Assembly (NCBI GenBank): GCA_963545205.1
Contig: CAUUHW010000003.1
Location: forward strand, 124,001-188,000
Source: CAUTYU01 sp963545205
Lineage (GTDB): Bacteria; Desulfobacterota; Desulfovibrionia; Desulfovibrionales; Desulfomicrobiaceae
Direction of reading: 5' to 3'
Length of the DNA stretch: 64,000 bases
Position numbers and translations under genes: made by a program. Below are positions 36,499 to 44,660 of the stretch, one piece after another (position 1 is the first letter of the stretch; every line of letters begins with the position of its first letter). The notes beneath the pieces are model-generated. The model had not been told where the DNA came from and did no database searches. It was given only the letters and a program-made list of their open reading frames with translations.

Positions 36499-37941
36499 CT
36501 AGTAAGTAGGCATCATGAGTTCCTCATCGCCTTCGTTCTTATTGCCCTCATCGATTTTCTCAGAACTGCCCTCAAAACTGGCTCCCTTTTTATACACCTT
36601 GTAAAAAGGCGGACAACCGTCAGCCAAGGGACGCTTCACAGACAGATCCTTGCCTTGAAGACCTGGAAAATCGCGACCATAGCGGTAGGCACGATGCATA
36701 CTGTTCGTGTTGAAGTTGTGGGACGTTGAATCTTTTTCATCGGTCACTACACATTTAGCTTCGCCTGCGAAAAGAGGACTCACGAATTCCCAGGCGATTT
36801 TTTTGTCAGCAGTGACCTCAATGAGATGACCATGGTTAGAAGAAGTGATCATGACATTCCCATTGGGCAGCATCTGAGCTGCACCCTGACGGTAGGAGAA
36901 GAAGCTGTTTGCATCCTTGGCCTCGTAGGACCAATCTTCCTTGCCAGACTTGATGTCCACGATGACCACCCGAGAACGGTTCCCTTGAGGGCGTTCCGAT
37001 CCATTATCAAAGAGCAGGATTTTCCCGTTCCCAATGTAATGAGCGTGATGGGAACCAAATACTCTTTGGGAACCATCATTATACCAGCTGGGCCGTACCC
37101 CTTTGCCGTGCGAGGAAGGATTTCCCCAGCGATATTCTATCTTGCCGGTTTTATGGTTGATCAGGTAGAACTCACTGAAATTGCGGGAATTGAGGATAAT
37201 CTGGTCTGTCTCTGGAATGTAGTCCACTGTGTTGAAGTGGGTCCAGTCGAAGTTCGGGTACATGCTGCCAACGGGTTCAGGGAGATGGAAGTTGATATCA
37301 AGCTGGTCTGGTCCGGTACCAATGTGATCCCAGGCATGCCATTTCCAGACAATCTTGCCTGTCTTGTTGACCTCAACACAAAAATCAGGCCAAAAGCTGT
37401 CTGTATACACACCCTTGCCTTCAATAGGCTTGGAAGGAATGGAGCGTGGATCACGGCCCTTGGCTTTGGCTTCCTTGGCACTCTTTTTCTCCCAGCCAAG
37501 GACCAGAGTGTTTCCATTGGGCAATCGCTTGAAGCAATGGTGTTGAATTTGGGTCTTATTGTTAAATGCGAATTCCCAGATAACTTTTCCGTCCCAGGTG
37601 ATTTCCTGGACAATACCGGCTACTCCGCCGATGCCTACAGGGATTTCCTTGATACGGCCGCCGCGCAGCAGATTGCCATTGGGTAGTAACTCGGCATACA
37701 AGCCGGGAGCATACTCGCAATCCCATTGGTGAACGATGTTTCCCTCCATATCCAGTAGATAGGTGGTGTTACAGTTCACAGAGGGACTGATCAGAGTGTA
37801 GCCATCATAGGCCTTGCTTTTATCATACCTGAGTACGCCGGTTGGTCCGGTCAGATACTCTAATGCCTGGGCGGACAGGGCAAAGGTTACAATCATAACC
37901 GTGGCCAGCAGGATCAAAAAAGATTTTAGACGCATGTGCAT
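36499..37941 (-). CDS. Periplasmic arylsulfate sulfotransferase, copy 3
   Basis: 480 residues, Sec signal (LKSFLILLATVMIVTFALSAQA) and beta-propeller ASST fold. WTHFN (His235) and SHHAHYIGNGKILLFDNG are conserved with the other two copies, and SSNHGHLIEV carries extra histidines missing from them. The tail beyond residue 450 is rich in Glu/Asp/Lys. ATG with GGAGG 6 bases upstream. It follows the two-component regulator genes and has a possible sigma-54 promoter about 45 bases upstream. Confidence 0.88.
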   Translation of the reverse strand: MHMRLKSFLILLATVMIVTFALSAQALEYLTGPTGVLRYDKSKAYDGYTLISPSVNCNTTYLLDMEGNIVHQWDCEYAPGLYAELLPNGNLLRGGRIKEIPVGIGGVAGIVQEITWDGKVIWEFAFNNKTQIQHHCFKRLPNGNTLVLGWEKKSAKEAKAKGRDPRSIPSKPIEGKGVYTDSFWPDFCVEVNKTGKIVWKWHAWDHIGTGPDQLDINFHLPEPVGSMYPNFDWTHFNTVDYIPETDQIILNSRNFSEFYLINHKTGKIEYRWGNPSSHGKGVRPSWYNDGSQRVFGSHHAHYIGNGKILLFDNGSERPQGNRSRVVIVDIKSGKEDWSYEAKDANSFFSYRQGAAQMLPNGNVMITSSNHGHLIEVTADKKIAWEFVSPLFAGEAKCVVTDEKDSTSHNFNTNSMHRAYRYGRDFPGLQGKDLSVKRPLADGCPPFYKVYKKGASFEGSSEKIDEGNKNEGDEELMMPTY

Positions 37942-37983
37942 GAAATCCTCCTTCGTTAGAAAGTTAGGAATCTAATTTATTCA

Positions 37984-37999
37984 ATCAAGTTTCATGCCA
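37984..37999 (-). promoter_or_regulatory. Possible sigma-54 promoter of arylsulfotransferase copy 3
   Basis: Minus strand TGGCATGAAACTTGAT has the GG of -24 and correct spacing, but GA in place of the near-invariant GC at -12. It is weaker than the other three sites listed. Confidence 0.35.
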
Positions 38000-38135
38000 G
38001 CCCGTTCAAGAGACAACCATTTAACTTCCCATAATATTTTTTTAGAAATTTTATTTTTTGCGCGAAGAACCGTACAAAGATAAAAAGAATGTGCCCGAAT
38101 CCATACAGATGGAGTTTCAAAAGCAATTGGACGCA

Positions 38136-39488
38136 CTAGATATTGTACGCGTCGATTTTGTCGTAGAGTGTCCGTCTGCCAATTTCCAATATCTGGGCGG
38201 CCTTTGATCTGTTACCGTCGGCTGTTATCAACGCATTACGGATAGCCTGAATTTCTGCACGCTCCACTATTTTTTTCAGAGACATGGTCTGATTTGTGGG
38301 AGAGCCCGCATTGTCGAAGGCTTGCACATGGGCATACAGAGAATGAATGGTGATGGTCTGGTCGTCGGTCAGCAGCACAGCGCGTTCGATTACATTTTCC
38401 AGTTCACGGATATTCCCCTTCCATGGGGAGTCCATGAGCAACTGCACTGCCCCGGGGGAAACTTCCGTGATTTTTTTGTTGTATCTGGTGTTGAATTTAC
38501 GAATAAAGTAATCCACAAACAGCATGATGTCTTCCCGACGTTCGCGCAGAGGAGGAAGCCGAAGGGGGATAACCGCTAAACGATAGTAGAGATCCTTGCG
38601 GAATTGGCCGGATTCCACGCCCTTATCCAGATTGCGGCTGGTAGCGGAAAGAAACCGTACATTTATGGAAATGGGTTTGTTGCCACCCACGGGCTTGATT
38701 TCTTTTTCCTGGATGGCCCGGAGCAACTTTACTTGAGTGGACGGGGTGAGTTCTCCGATTTCGTCCAGAAAAATAGTCCCGCCCTGTGCTTCTTCGAGAA
38801 GACCGCGTTTTGCGCAGATGGCTCCGGTGAATGCGCCTTTGACATGACCGAAAAGTTCGCTTTCCAGCAGGTGTTCAGCCAGTGCGCCGCAGTCAATGGT
38901 GTAAAAAGGACGGTCCTTGCGATCACTCGTTTTGTGGATGCCTTTGGCAAACAGGGTTTTTCCGGTTCCGGTTTCTCCCTGGATCAGAATAGACACGTCC
39001 GAACCGGACACTTTATCAATGGTACTCATTATCTGCTGGATAGCTGAATTGTGGCCTACAATCAGGGATTCGGAGTTCTTGCGTTCCTTCATGGAGTTGA
39101 AGGTTTCCAGTTTCCGGTGCAACTGCCCATATTCAATGGCCCGGTTGGCCAGCAGGATAAGTTCCTGTGTCTTGAATGGCTTGGTTATGTAGTGGTAGGC
39201 GCCGAGCTTGATGGCCTCCACTGCAGTCTGGATGGACCCCACGCCAGTCATGATGATTACCGGCATGATGCTGTCAATGGTACGAATTTGTTTGAGCAGT
39301 TCCAATCCTCCCATGGGTTGCATGGCCAGATCGCTGATGACCAGGTCGTACATGGTTTCAGAAATGATTTTCCAGGCTTCGTCTCCGGATGTGGCAGTGT
39401 GCACGGTATGGCCTTGTCGACTCAGGGATCGTTTCAGGATGGAAAGCATGTCCTGCTCATCGTCTACTACAAGTATTTTCTGTTGCAT
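38136..39488 (-). CDS. NtrC-type response regulator
   Basis: 450 residues. Receiver domain (ILVVDDEQDM, phospho-acceptor Asp in LVISDLAMQP), AAA+ domain with GETGTGKT and intact GAFTGA loop (GHVKGAFTGAI), and a Fis-type helix-turn-helix (SKAAQILEIGRRTLYDKI). The ATG at 39488 begins the receiver domain; the frame is open further upstream but overlaps the kinase. It lies 10 bases after the histidine kinase. Expected to activate sigma-54 promoters of the arylsulfotransferase locus, such as the one at 47624-47639. Confidence 0.93.
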   Translation of the reverse strand: MQQKILVVDDEQDMLSILKRSLSRQGHTVHTATSGDEAWKIISETMYDLVISDLAMQPMGGLELLKQIRTIDSIMPVIIMTGVGSIQTAVEAIKLGAYHYITKPFKTQELILLANRAIEYGQLHRKLETFNSMKERKNSESLIVGHNSAIQQIMSTIDKVSGSDVSILIQGETGTGKTLFAKGIHKTSDRKDRPFYTIDCGALAEHLLESELFGHVKGAFTGAICAKRGLLEEAQGGTIFLDEIGELTPSTQVKLLRAIQEKEIKPVGGNKPISINVRFLSATSRNLDKGVESGQFRKDLYYRLAVIPLRLPPLRERREDIMLFVDYFIRKFNTRYNKKITEVSPGAVQLLMDSPWKGNIRELENVIERAVLLTDDQTITIHSLYAHVQAFDNAGSPTNQTMSLKKIVERAEIQAIRNALITADGNRSKAAQILEIGRRTLYDKIDAYNI

Positions 39489-39498
39489 AGGTGTACCC

Positions 39499-41427
39499 TC
39501 AGGTCTGCAAGAAGGCAGGCAGTTCAATAATGATTTTTGTTCCCCGACCAAGCTCGGATTCCGCAAAGATAATACCATGGTGACGTTCCACAATACGCCG
39601 GGAAATAAACAGTCCCAGTCCGAATCCACTTTTGCGGGATGTAAAAAATGGTTCAAATACGTGGAGCAGGTTTTCGCAAGTAATGCCCTCGCCTGAATCG
39701 CTAATTTCCAGTCGAATGGTTTGTTCTTTTCCATGGATACCGGTATATCCGGTGATGGCGATTTCGCCGCCTTTTTGCATATGGTTCTGGGCATTGAGCA
39801 GCAGATTCACCAGTACCTGTTGTAGGGCCCGCGAATCGCCACGGACTGTAAGTGGATCGGGCAGATCAAGGTTCAACTTGATCTGCCGCAACCTGGGGCC
39901 AAGAAATGTGATGCTTTCATGAATAATATCCACAAGATCCAGGATTTCCTCTGTAAAAGGTCTGGGCGATGCCATGTCCAGAAGATTTCTGATGATTTCA
40001 CCTGCCCGAACAGCATTGCGCTGAATCGCTTCCAACCCTTCGCGGGTATCACTCTCTATTTCTCCGGCCAGAAGCAGGTCTTCAGCATTGGCCTGGATAA
40101 TCCCCAAAGGATTGTTAATTTCATGCGCTATACTGGCAGCCATTTTGCCGATAATCCCCAGCCGTTCAGACTGGATCAGTTCTTCTTCCATACGATTCCG
40201 TTCCGTGACGTTGCGGGCAAATAAACAGGCCAGAAGTTCCGTGTACGAAGACCCCTGAATGATGTGCCCCGCAATTTCCACTTGCAGCAGTGAACCGCAT
40301 GGCATGCTGAACTCGAATTCATATTTGTCACAACCATCATTGAATACTTTGGTCAGGAACGCGGTCACATCGTCCTTCTCATCTGCAACCACAAGATCCC
40401 CGAAACGCAAATCCGGCGCCGATGACACCAAATTCAGATTGGTGCGTGCCCGTTCGTTGGCATGCAGGACATCTCCAGCCTCTGTGACCAGAAAAATCAT
40501 GTCAGGAGAGGATTCGATCAAATCGCGATAGCGTTGTTCCGTACGGCGCAGATCATCTGCGATCCGGGCGACTCGGCGTTTCAGGGAAACATTCCAGAGA
40601 AGGATAGCTGTAAAAATGGCTATGATAGCCCCAACACCTGCCATGAAAGAGCGATAGTAGCGAGTCAGATCCGGCCCGCCCATTTTCTTTCCAAACCATT
40701 TATCGCGCAGAATCTGGATGTGCCCCCGATCCTTGAGGTACTGCATTCCTTGCCTGAGTTTAGCTATTGTCTCCTGGCTGTTCGAAGAAACTGTCAATCC
40801 CATGGGCATGCGGGCCAATGTAAGGCCTACCTTGCGTATATTGGTCAGTTCACGATTTTCGATAAGATAATCAGCCACGCGTTCAGACGGAGCAAGAAAC
40901 ACGTCCACTCCACCTTCGTTTAACAAAATGAGTGCATCAAGAGGAGAGGTAACCTCTATAATATCTCCTTGTACCTGCATTTCGCTATAGGGTGCACTTT
41001 TCACCATGACGACACGTTTCTTCGACAGATCACGCAGGCATGTCACAGTATGACAGTCCTTGTGAACGTACAGGTGGTGTCGCAGACTGACTCCGGCAGG
41101 AATAAAGTTGGTTCCTAATTTTCTGGCTTTAAGCTCTGAACAAAAAACTGCTGTGGTCGTATTGTTCTCCAAAATTTTGCCTTTTTCGTGCATACTGCCG
41201 ATGGGATGGAAATGTATTTCTATATTTGCAACTTTGCCGAGCAGGACACAAAGATCCACAACGTATCCCCGAAAGACCTTATGTCCGTTCCTTACTGAAA
41301 GAAAGGAAAATGGCGGGACAATCACGTCGATTCCAACTTGCAGAGATTCCTGACAAAACGCTGTATGAGAGAAGATCGATCCCGCAAGCAAGAATATGAT
41401 AAAAAAAATTGTGATTGTACGTTGCAT
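39499..41427 (-). CDS. Sensor histidine kinase with periplasmic solute-binding (SBP_bac_3-like) domain and PAS domain
   Basis: 642 residues. Signal/anchor, then a periplasmic domain resembling amino-acid-type solute-binding proteins (about residues 30-265). A transmembrane helix near residue 280 (AGVGAIIAIFTAILLWNV) leads to a PAS domain (YRDLIESSPDMIFLVTEAGDVLHAN), a HisKA with His in SIAHEINNPLG, and an HATPase (DSGEGI, GFGLGLFISRRIV). It would sense a small periplasmic ligand directly and phosphorylate the adjacent NtrC-type regulator. Its placement inside the arylsulfotransferase locus suggests the ligand is a sulfate ester or phenol (inference). Confidence 0.92.
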   Translation of the reverse strand: MQRTITIFFIIFLLAGSIFSHTAFCQESLQVGIDVIVPPFSFLSVRNGHKVFRGYVVDLCVLLGKVANIEIHFHPIGSMHEKGKILENNTTTAVFCSELKARKLGTNFIPAGVSLRHHLYVHKDCHTVTCLRDLSKKRVVMVKSAPYSEMQVQGDIIEVTSPLDALILLNEGGVDVFLAPSERVADYLIENRELTNIRKVGLTLARMPMGLTVSSNSQETIAKLRQGMQYLKDRGHIQILRDKWFGKKMGGPDLTRYYRSFMAGVGAIIAIFTAILLWNVSLKRRVARIADDLRRTEQRYRDLIESSPDMIFLVTEAGDVLHANERARTNLNLVSSAPDLRFGDLVVADEKDDVTAFLTKVFNDGCDKYEFEFSMPCGSLLQVEIAGHIIQGSSYTELLACLFARNVTERNRMEEELIQSERLGIIGKMAASIAHEINNPLGIIQANAEDLLLAGEIESDTREGLEAIQRNAVRAGEIIRNLLDMASPRPFTEEILDLVDIIHESITFLGPRLRQIKLNLDLPDPLTVRGDSRALQQVLVNLLLNAQNHMQKGGEIAITGYTGIHGKEQTIRLEISDSGEGITCENLLHVFEPFFTSRKSGFGLGLFISRRIVERHHGIIFAESELGRGTKIIIELPAFLQT

Positions 41428-41579
41428 ACTAGATATCAGGTATCGTCTCTCCAAAAAAAGAAGCTGGAAAGAGTATTGTATGTTTTTTTTGAGAACAGAA
41501 GTTTTCTTTCTGGCAGATTGTTATCAGAAAGAGAATTGGAAGCAAGGGAAAGTAAAACGAAAAATGTCATATTTTCATT

Positions 41580-42278
41580 CTATTGTGCATCTCCAATGAG
41601 TACAGCTTTGTAACCATTACCGATGTCATTGCGGGCATCTGAATGGACAAATAGAATATCCATGAATTTTCCTTTGTTTTGCGGTGCGATCATGAAGTTT
41701 ATCTGTGCAGATTTACCGGCCGGGATAGTCTGTATGCCTTTCCAGTATACAGTTTTGAACTTGTGAGATTCTATTTTGCTTACAGTCATAAGCGCATTTC
41801 CTGTATTTTTCAGGACAATTTTAGCTGTACATTTTTTGCCTGCTATCAGGCCTTCCAGTATGACCTTGCGCGGAACGATTTCCATTTCACCCATGGGCAT
41901 TGGTTGCACATCGCCCACGATGTGAATGAGTTGTGATTGGTCCGTGGCATTCCCGGTAACGACCGTAACAGTCTTGTCGAATTTTCCGGGATATTTGAAT
42001 GTGTTGTAATTGATGGTTAATTTCGCGCTTTCACCGGGATTGATGCTGCTCTGTCCCAGAGCAGTGGTGGTACAGCTGCAGGACGAAGTCACATTCTGGA
42101 TAGTGATAACTTCCTTGCTCATGTTGGTCAGAGTTACAGTTTTTGAGGCGACCGGACCTTCAGTCAGGGAGCCGAAATCGACCTTGGTTTCGCTGATGGA
42201 CAGGGCAGGAGCTGCCATTGCCGAAGTAACGAAAAGCAGTCCAAGGGCCTGAGCTAATATTGAGATTTTTTTCTGCAT
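41580..42278 (-). CDS. Secreted DUF1573 protein
   Basis: 232 residues with a signal peptide (ISILAQALGLLFVTSAMAA) and two Ig-like DUF1573/ASPM-type beta domains. The first has the family's cysteine pattern TSSCSCTTTAL and NPGESAKLTINYNT. Function of the family is unknown; the Cys-x-Cys site suggests thiol chemistry or metal binding. ATG at 42278 has AAGGAG upstream; it starts 4 bases after the cytochrome gene. Genes of this type recur beside secreted redox and sulfur proteins. Confidence 0.85.
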   Translation of the reverse strand: MQKKISILAQALGLLFVTSAMAAPALSISETKVDFGSLTEGPVASKTVTLTNMSKEVITIQNVTSSCSCTTTALGQSSINPGESAKLTINYNTFKYPGKFDKTVTVVTGNATDQSQLIHIVGDVQPMPMGEMEIVPRKVILEGLIAGKKCTAKIVLKNTGNALMTVSKIESHKFKTVYWKGIQTIPAGKSAQINFMIAPQNKGKFMDILFVHSDARNDIGNGYKAVLIGDAQ

Positions 42279-42282
42279 ACTT

Positions 42283-42753
42283 TTATTCTCCTTGTTTGGA
42301 AACACCGTGTGCAAACCGGGATTTTTTTGTGTAGTCGAAGTGTTTGTCCTGACCTTCTGTATGACAGGTTCGGCAAGTGGTTTCGTCCGGTTGGCTCACA
42401 ATATCCGCCGGGTCACCGGAAACAACGTGTATTCGCCCCGGGCCGTGGCATGATTCGCATTGGACGTTTTTGAGTTCAGGGGTCAGCTCATTATCAATGA
42501 AGCCCCCGTCGCTGTCCATACCTACAACATGACAACGGACACAACCCGGTACGGACTGTTTTTCCTCTCCCTGTTTTTTGAGATCCTCAAAGGCATTGGC
42601 ATGGGGGGTCGTCTTCCAGCCCTCAACCTTGTCCGCGTGGCATTGCATACATGCTTTGTAGCCCACGTAGTCTCCAAAGAGTTCCGCATTGACAGTCCCG
42701 GCCGCAGAAATGGCGAAGGCAATGCCTGCCGTTGCAATACACAGGCGGTTCAT
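42283..42753 (-). CDS. Periplasmic tetraheme cytochrome c (cytochrome c554-like)
   Basis: 156 residues with signal peptide and four CxxCH haem sites (CMQCH, CVRCH, CESCH, CRTCH). The spacing and FGDYVGYKACMQCHADKVEGWKTTPHANAF resemble the cytochrome c554 domain. It would carry electrons in the periplasm, which is unexpected in a locus built around the non-redox sulfotransferase reaction. It lies 11 bases after the second HhH gene and 4 before the DUF1573 gene, so it is cotranscribed. Redox partner unknown. Confidence 0.9.
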   Translation of the reverse strand: MNRLCIATAGIAFAISAAGTVNAELFGDYVGYKACMQCHADKVEGWKTTPHANAFEDLKKQGEEKQSVPGCVRCHVVGMDSDGGFIDNELTPELKNVQCESCHGPGRIHVVSGDPADIVSQPDETTCRTCHTEGQDKHFDYTKKSRFAHGVSKQGE

Positions 42754-42764
42754 ACGCGTTTCCC

Positions 42765-43061
42765 TTAACAGTTGCAGTCCGAGGCAGGTTCAATGAACAG
42801 GTGCTTGTCCAGCTTACGCAGCAAGGCATTGTCCATGCCGTCGATATCCAGAAGCTCGCTCATGTCCACGAATTCTCCGTTTTCCTTGCGGAGTTGGACA
42901 ATTTTTTCCGCCATATCCTGATTCAGACCGGGAATTGCGGCCAGCTGTTCCACTGTGGCCCTGTTCAGGTTGATTTTATCTGCCTTGTCTTCGGCAAGGG
43001 CCGGAGCTGCAGCAAAGGTCAGAGTCAGAATCAAGGTCAGGAGTATGATGCTATGTTTCAT
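42765..43061 (-). CDS. Secreted helix-hairpin-helix (ComEA-like) protein with C-terminal Cys pair, copy 2
   Basis: 98 residues from the ATG preceded by GGAGGAAAGAACACC. Signal peptide (HSIILLTLILTLTFAAAPALA), then the HhH core INLNRATVEQLAAIPGLNQDMAEKIVQLR and FVDMSELLDIDGM. It ends in ASDCNC. The core is closer to classical ComEA than copy 1. Both copies end in cysteine within three residues of the stop, an unusual shared feature. It is flanked by the small membrane proteins and the cytochrome. Confidence 0.82.
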   Translation of the reverse strand: MKHSIILLTLILTLTFAAAPALAEDKADKINLNRATVEQLAAIPGLNQDMAEKIVQLRKENGEFVDMSELLDIDGMDNALLRKLDKHLFIEPASDCNC

Positions 43062-43085
43062 TGGTGTTCTTTCCTCCAAAATGGG

Positions 43086-43289
43086 TTACCAGCCGAGATA
43101 CTGGTGGCTGTACATGAAAAACCAGGCCAAACAGGAAATGCTTCCGCTGACCAGACCGGAAAAAGTCTTTTTTGCAAAGGACATTGTCGGTCTGTGGGCC
43201 TTGAAAATACCCATATACAGGGCAGCGGTCGAGGCCAGGACAAGAAAGACGGCAAAGGCCGGCTCTGTGACGTAATAGATGCCGTGCAT
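43086..43289 (-). CDS. Small membrane protein (67 residues)
   Basis: Starts at ATG 43289 behind AGGAGGAATACC. Two hydrophobic segments (EPAFAVFLVLASTAALYMGIF and GLVSGSISCLAWFFMYSHQY). The family is not recognised. Translated from the same message as the 50-residue protein just upstream (10 bases apart). It may form a membrane complex with it or with the YeiH-like protein. A longer frame open to 43415 lacks a ribosome site and overlaps the upstream gene. Confidence 0.7.
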   Translation of the reverse strand: MHGIYYVTEPAFAVFLVLASTAALYMGIFKAHRPTMSFAKKTFSGLVSGSISCLAWFFMYSHQYLGW

Positions 43290-43299
43290 GGTATTCCTC

Positions 43300-43452
43300 C
43301 TAGAGCATGCCCAGATATTGGCTTGTGGTGATGAATACAATGATGGCCAAAGCAAAAATAATACCCAGAGTGTCGCGGTCTTGTTCTTCCTTACCCGTAT
43401 TGGCCATGTAGTCAAAACCGGATTGATCAGTGGAGTGCATATTGCGCTGCAT
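43300..43452 (-). CDS. Small membrane protein (50 residues)
   Basis: Starts at ATG 43452 with AGGAGG 8 bases upstream and ends at TAG 43302-43300. A polar N-terminal half (MQRNMHSTDQSGFDYMANTG) is followed by one transmembrane helix (LGIIFALAIIVFITTSQYLG). Too short for most gene callers but well supported by ribosome site, hydrophobicity and tight packing between neighbours. Unknown function. Confidence 0.7.
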   Translation of the reverse strand: MQRNMHSTDQSGFDYMANTGKEEQDRDTLGIIFALAIIVFITTSQYLGML

Positions 43453-43466
43453 GTTTGAGACCTCCT

Positions 43467-44624
43467 TTATGCCGGCAGCAGACCGGTTTTAACGCAGACC
43501 AGAATGGCTGTAAGCAAAACAACAATGCGGAATATGCCTGCAATACAGGTCACGGCAAAGCCCTTGTATCCATGCTGGGTGATTTCGCGAAACGGGATGC
43601 TCAGGCCCAAGGCGGCAGCAGCCAAAGAGAAGTCCCATTGTACCATATTGAAAATGGCGTGGTGTGCAGGTTCCCTGAACACATGCAGGCAGGTCAGAAC
43701 CCACATGAACACGAACACACCGAGCCAGACCGGAAAAGATTTGATGCCCTGTGTGGCACGTACTTCGGGATTTTCTTTATTGTACAGTTTGCGCAAAAAC
43801 ATCACGAGGAACACATACAGGAAGCCTGCGGGCATGATGACGTGACGCCCCACATCAAACCAGGCAGCATAGCGGCCTGCCTCGTAGCTGTGACCAAAGG
43901 CTGCATAGAGAGATTGAGCTCCATTGCCGACAGTGGTCGCGGTTGCCAGGCCGACGTACTTGGCCGGGATACCGATCCAGGTGCCCAGAGAGGGCAGGAT
44001 ATGCATGGCAATCAAACCAAAGCCAATTACGCAGATTACAGAGTGTACCACCTGGCCACCTTTGGCTTTGATCAAAGGCATGAGAATGGCGCAGGCGTGA
44101 GGATCGCCTGTTGCCAATCCTCCTGCGAGGATAGAGCCTTGGCGGTCGTCCAGTTTGAACAATCTGGATACATAAAGCACTACAGTGGCAGTCAGAAACA
44201 GGGAAGCTGTACAAATCAGAATGGGTATGGCGCCGAGCTTGGCTGCGTGACCAAGCATGAAGTGCGGAGCCAGCATAATAATACCCAGAGGCATGAGTAT
44301 GTGGATATAGCTGAGACCCCGTTTCCAGGAATCGGGTACACCAAACACATTGCCGATGAGCAGTCCCATAAGGAGTGGGTTCCATACAAAGTTGGAATTC
44401 ATGACCTGAAAAAAATCCTGATGGTTGATCGGGCCAATCACCCCATCAAGCCATGCAAAGAAATTTTGAAGGGTGAATGGGTTGGGCACACCTGCGAGAT
44501 TGTTGCTGAAGATGGCAATGAACAGCATGGCCAGCAGCCCTGGCAGTACGGTCTTGAATTCGTAAAGTGCGCTGAAAATGCTCTGCCTGGTCTTGTCGTA
44601 TTCGATGGAACTACTCGTCGTCAT
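43467..44624 (-). CDS. YeiH/UPF0324-family membrane protein (putative sulfate exporter)
   Basis: 385 residues, about ten predicted transmembrane helices. The segments LDDRQGSILAGGLATGDPHA and TTVGNGAQSLYAAFGHSY align by eye with the conserved G-x-CGxSA and H-TAQ-x-AA regions of UPF0324, though diverged. Members are annotated as putative sulfate exporters on limited evidence. In a sulfotransferase locus, movement of sulfate, sulfite or an aryl sulfate across the inner membrane is the natural hypothesis. It starts 36 bases after the large secreted protein gene. Confidence 0.68.
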   Translation of the reverse strand: MTTSSSIEYDKTRQSIFSALYEFKTVLPGLLAMLFIAIFSNNLAGVPNPFTLQNFFAWLDGVIGPINHQDFFQVMNSNFVWNPLLMGLLIGNVFGVPDSWKRGLSYIHILMPLGIIMLAPHFMLGHAAKLGAIPILICTASLFLTATVVLYVSRLFKLDDRQGSILAGGLATGDPHACAILMPLIKAKGGQVVHSVICVIGFGLIAMHILPSLGTWIGIPAKYVGLATATTVGNGAQSLYAAFGHSYEAGRYAAWFDVGRHVIMPAGFLYVFLVMFLRKLYNKENPEVRATQGIKSFPVWLGVFVFMWVLTCLHVFREPAHHAIFNMVQWDFSLAAAALGLSIPFREITQHGYKGFAVTCIAGIFRIVVLLTAILVCVKTGLLPA

Positions 44625-44660
44625 ATCATTTTCTCATTAACCTGTTGTCAACGCGCAGAA

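Noticed and set aside
36826..37686. 286-residue open frame on the plus strand
   Set aside because: Antisense shadow of arylsulfotransferase copy 3.
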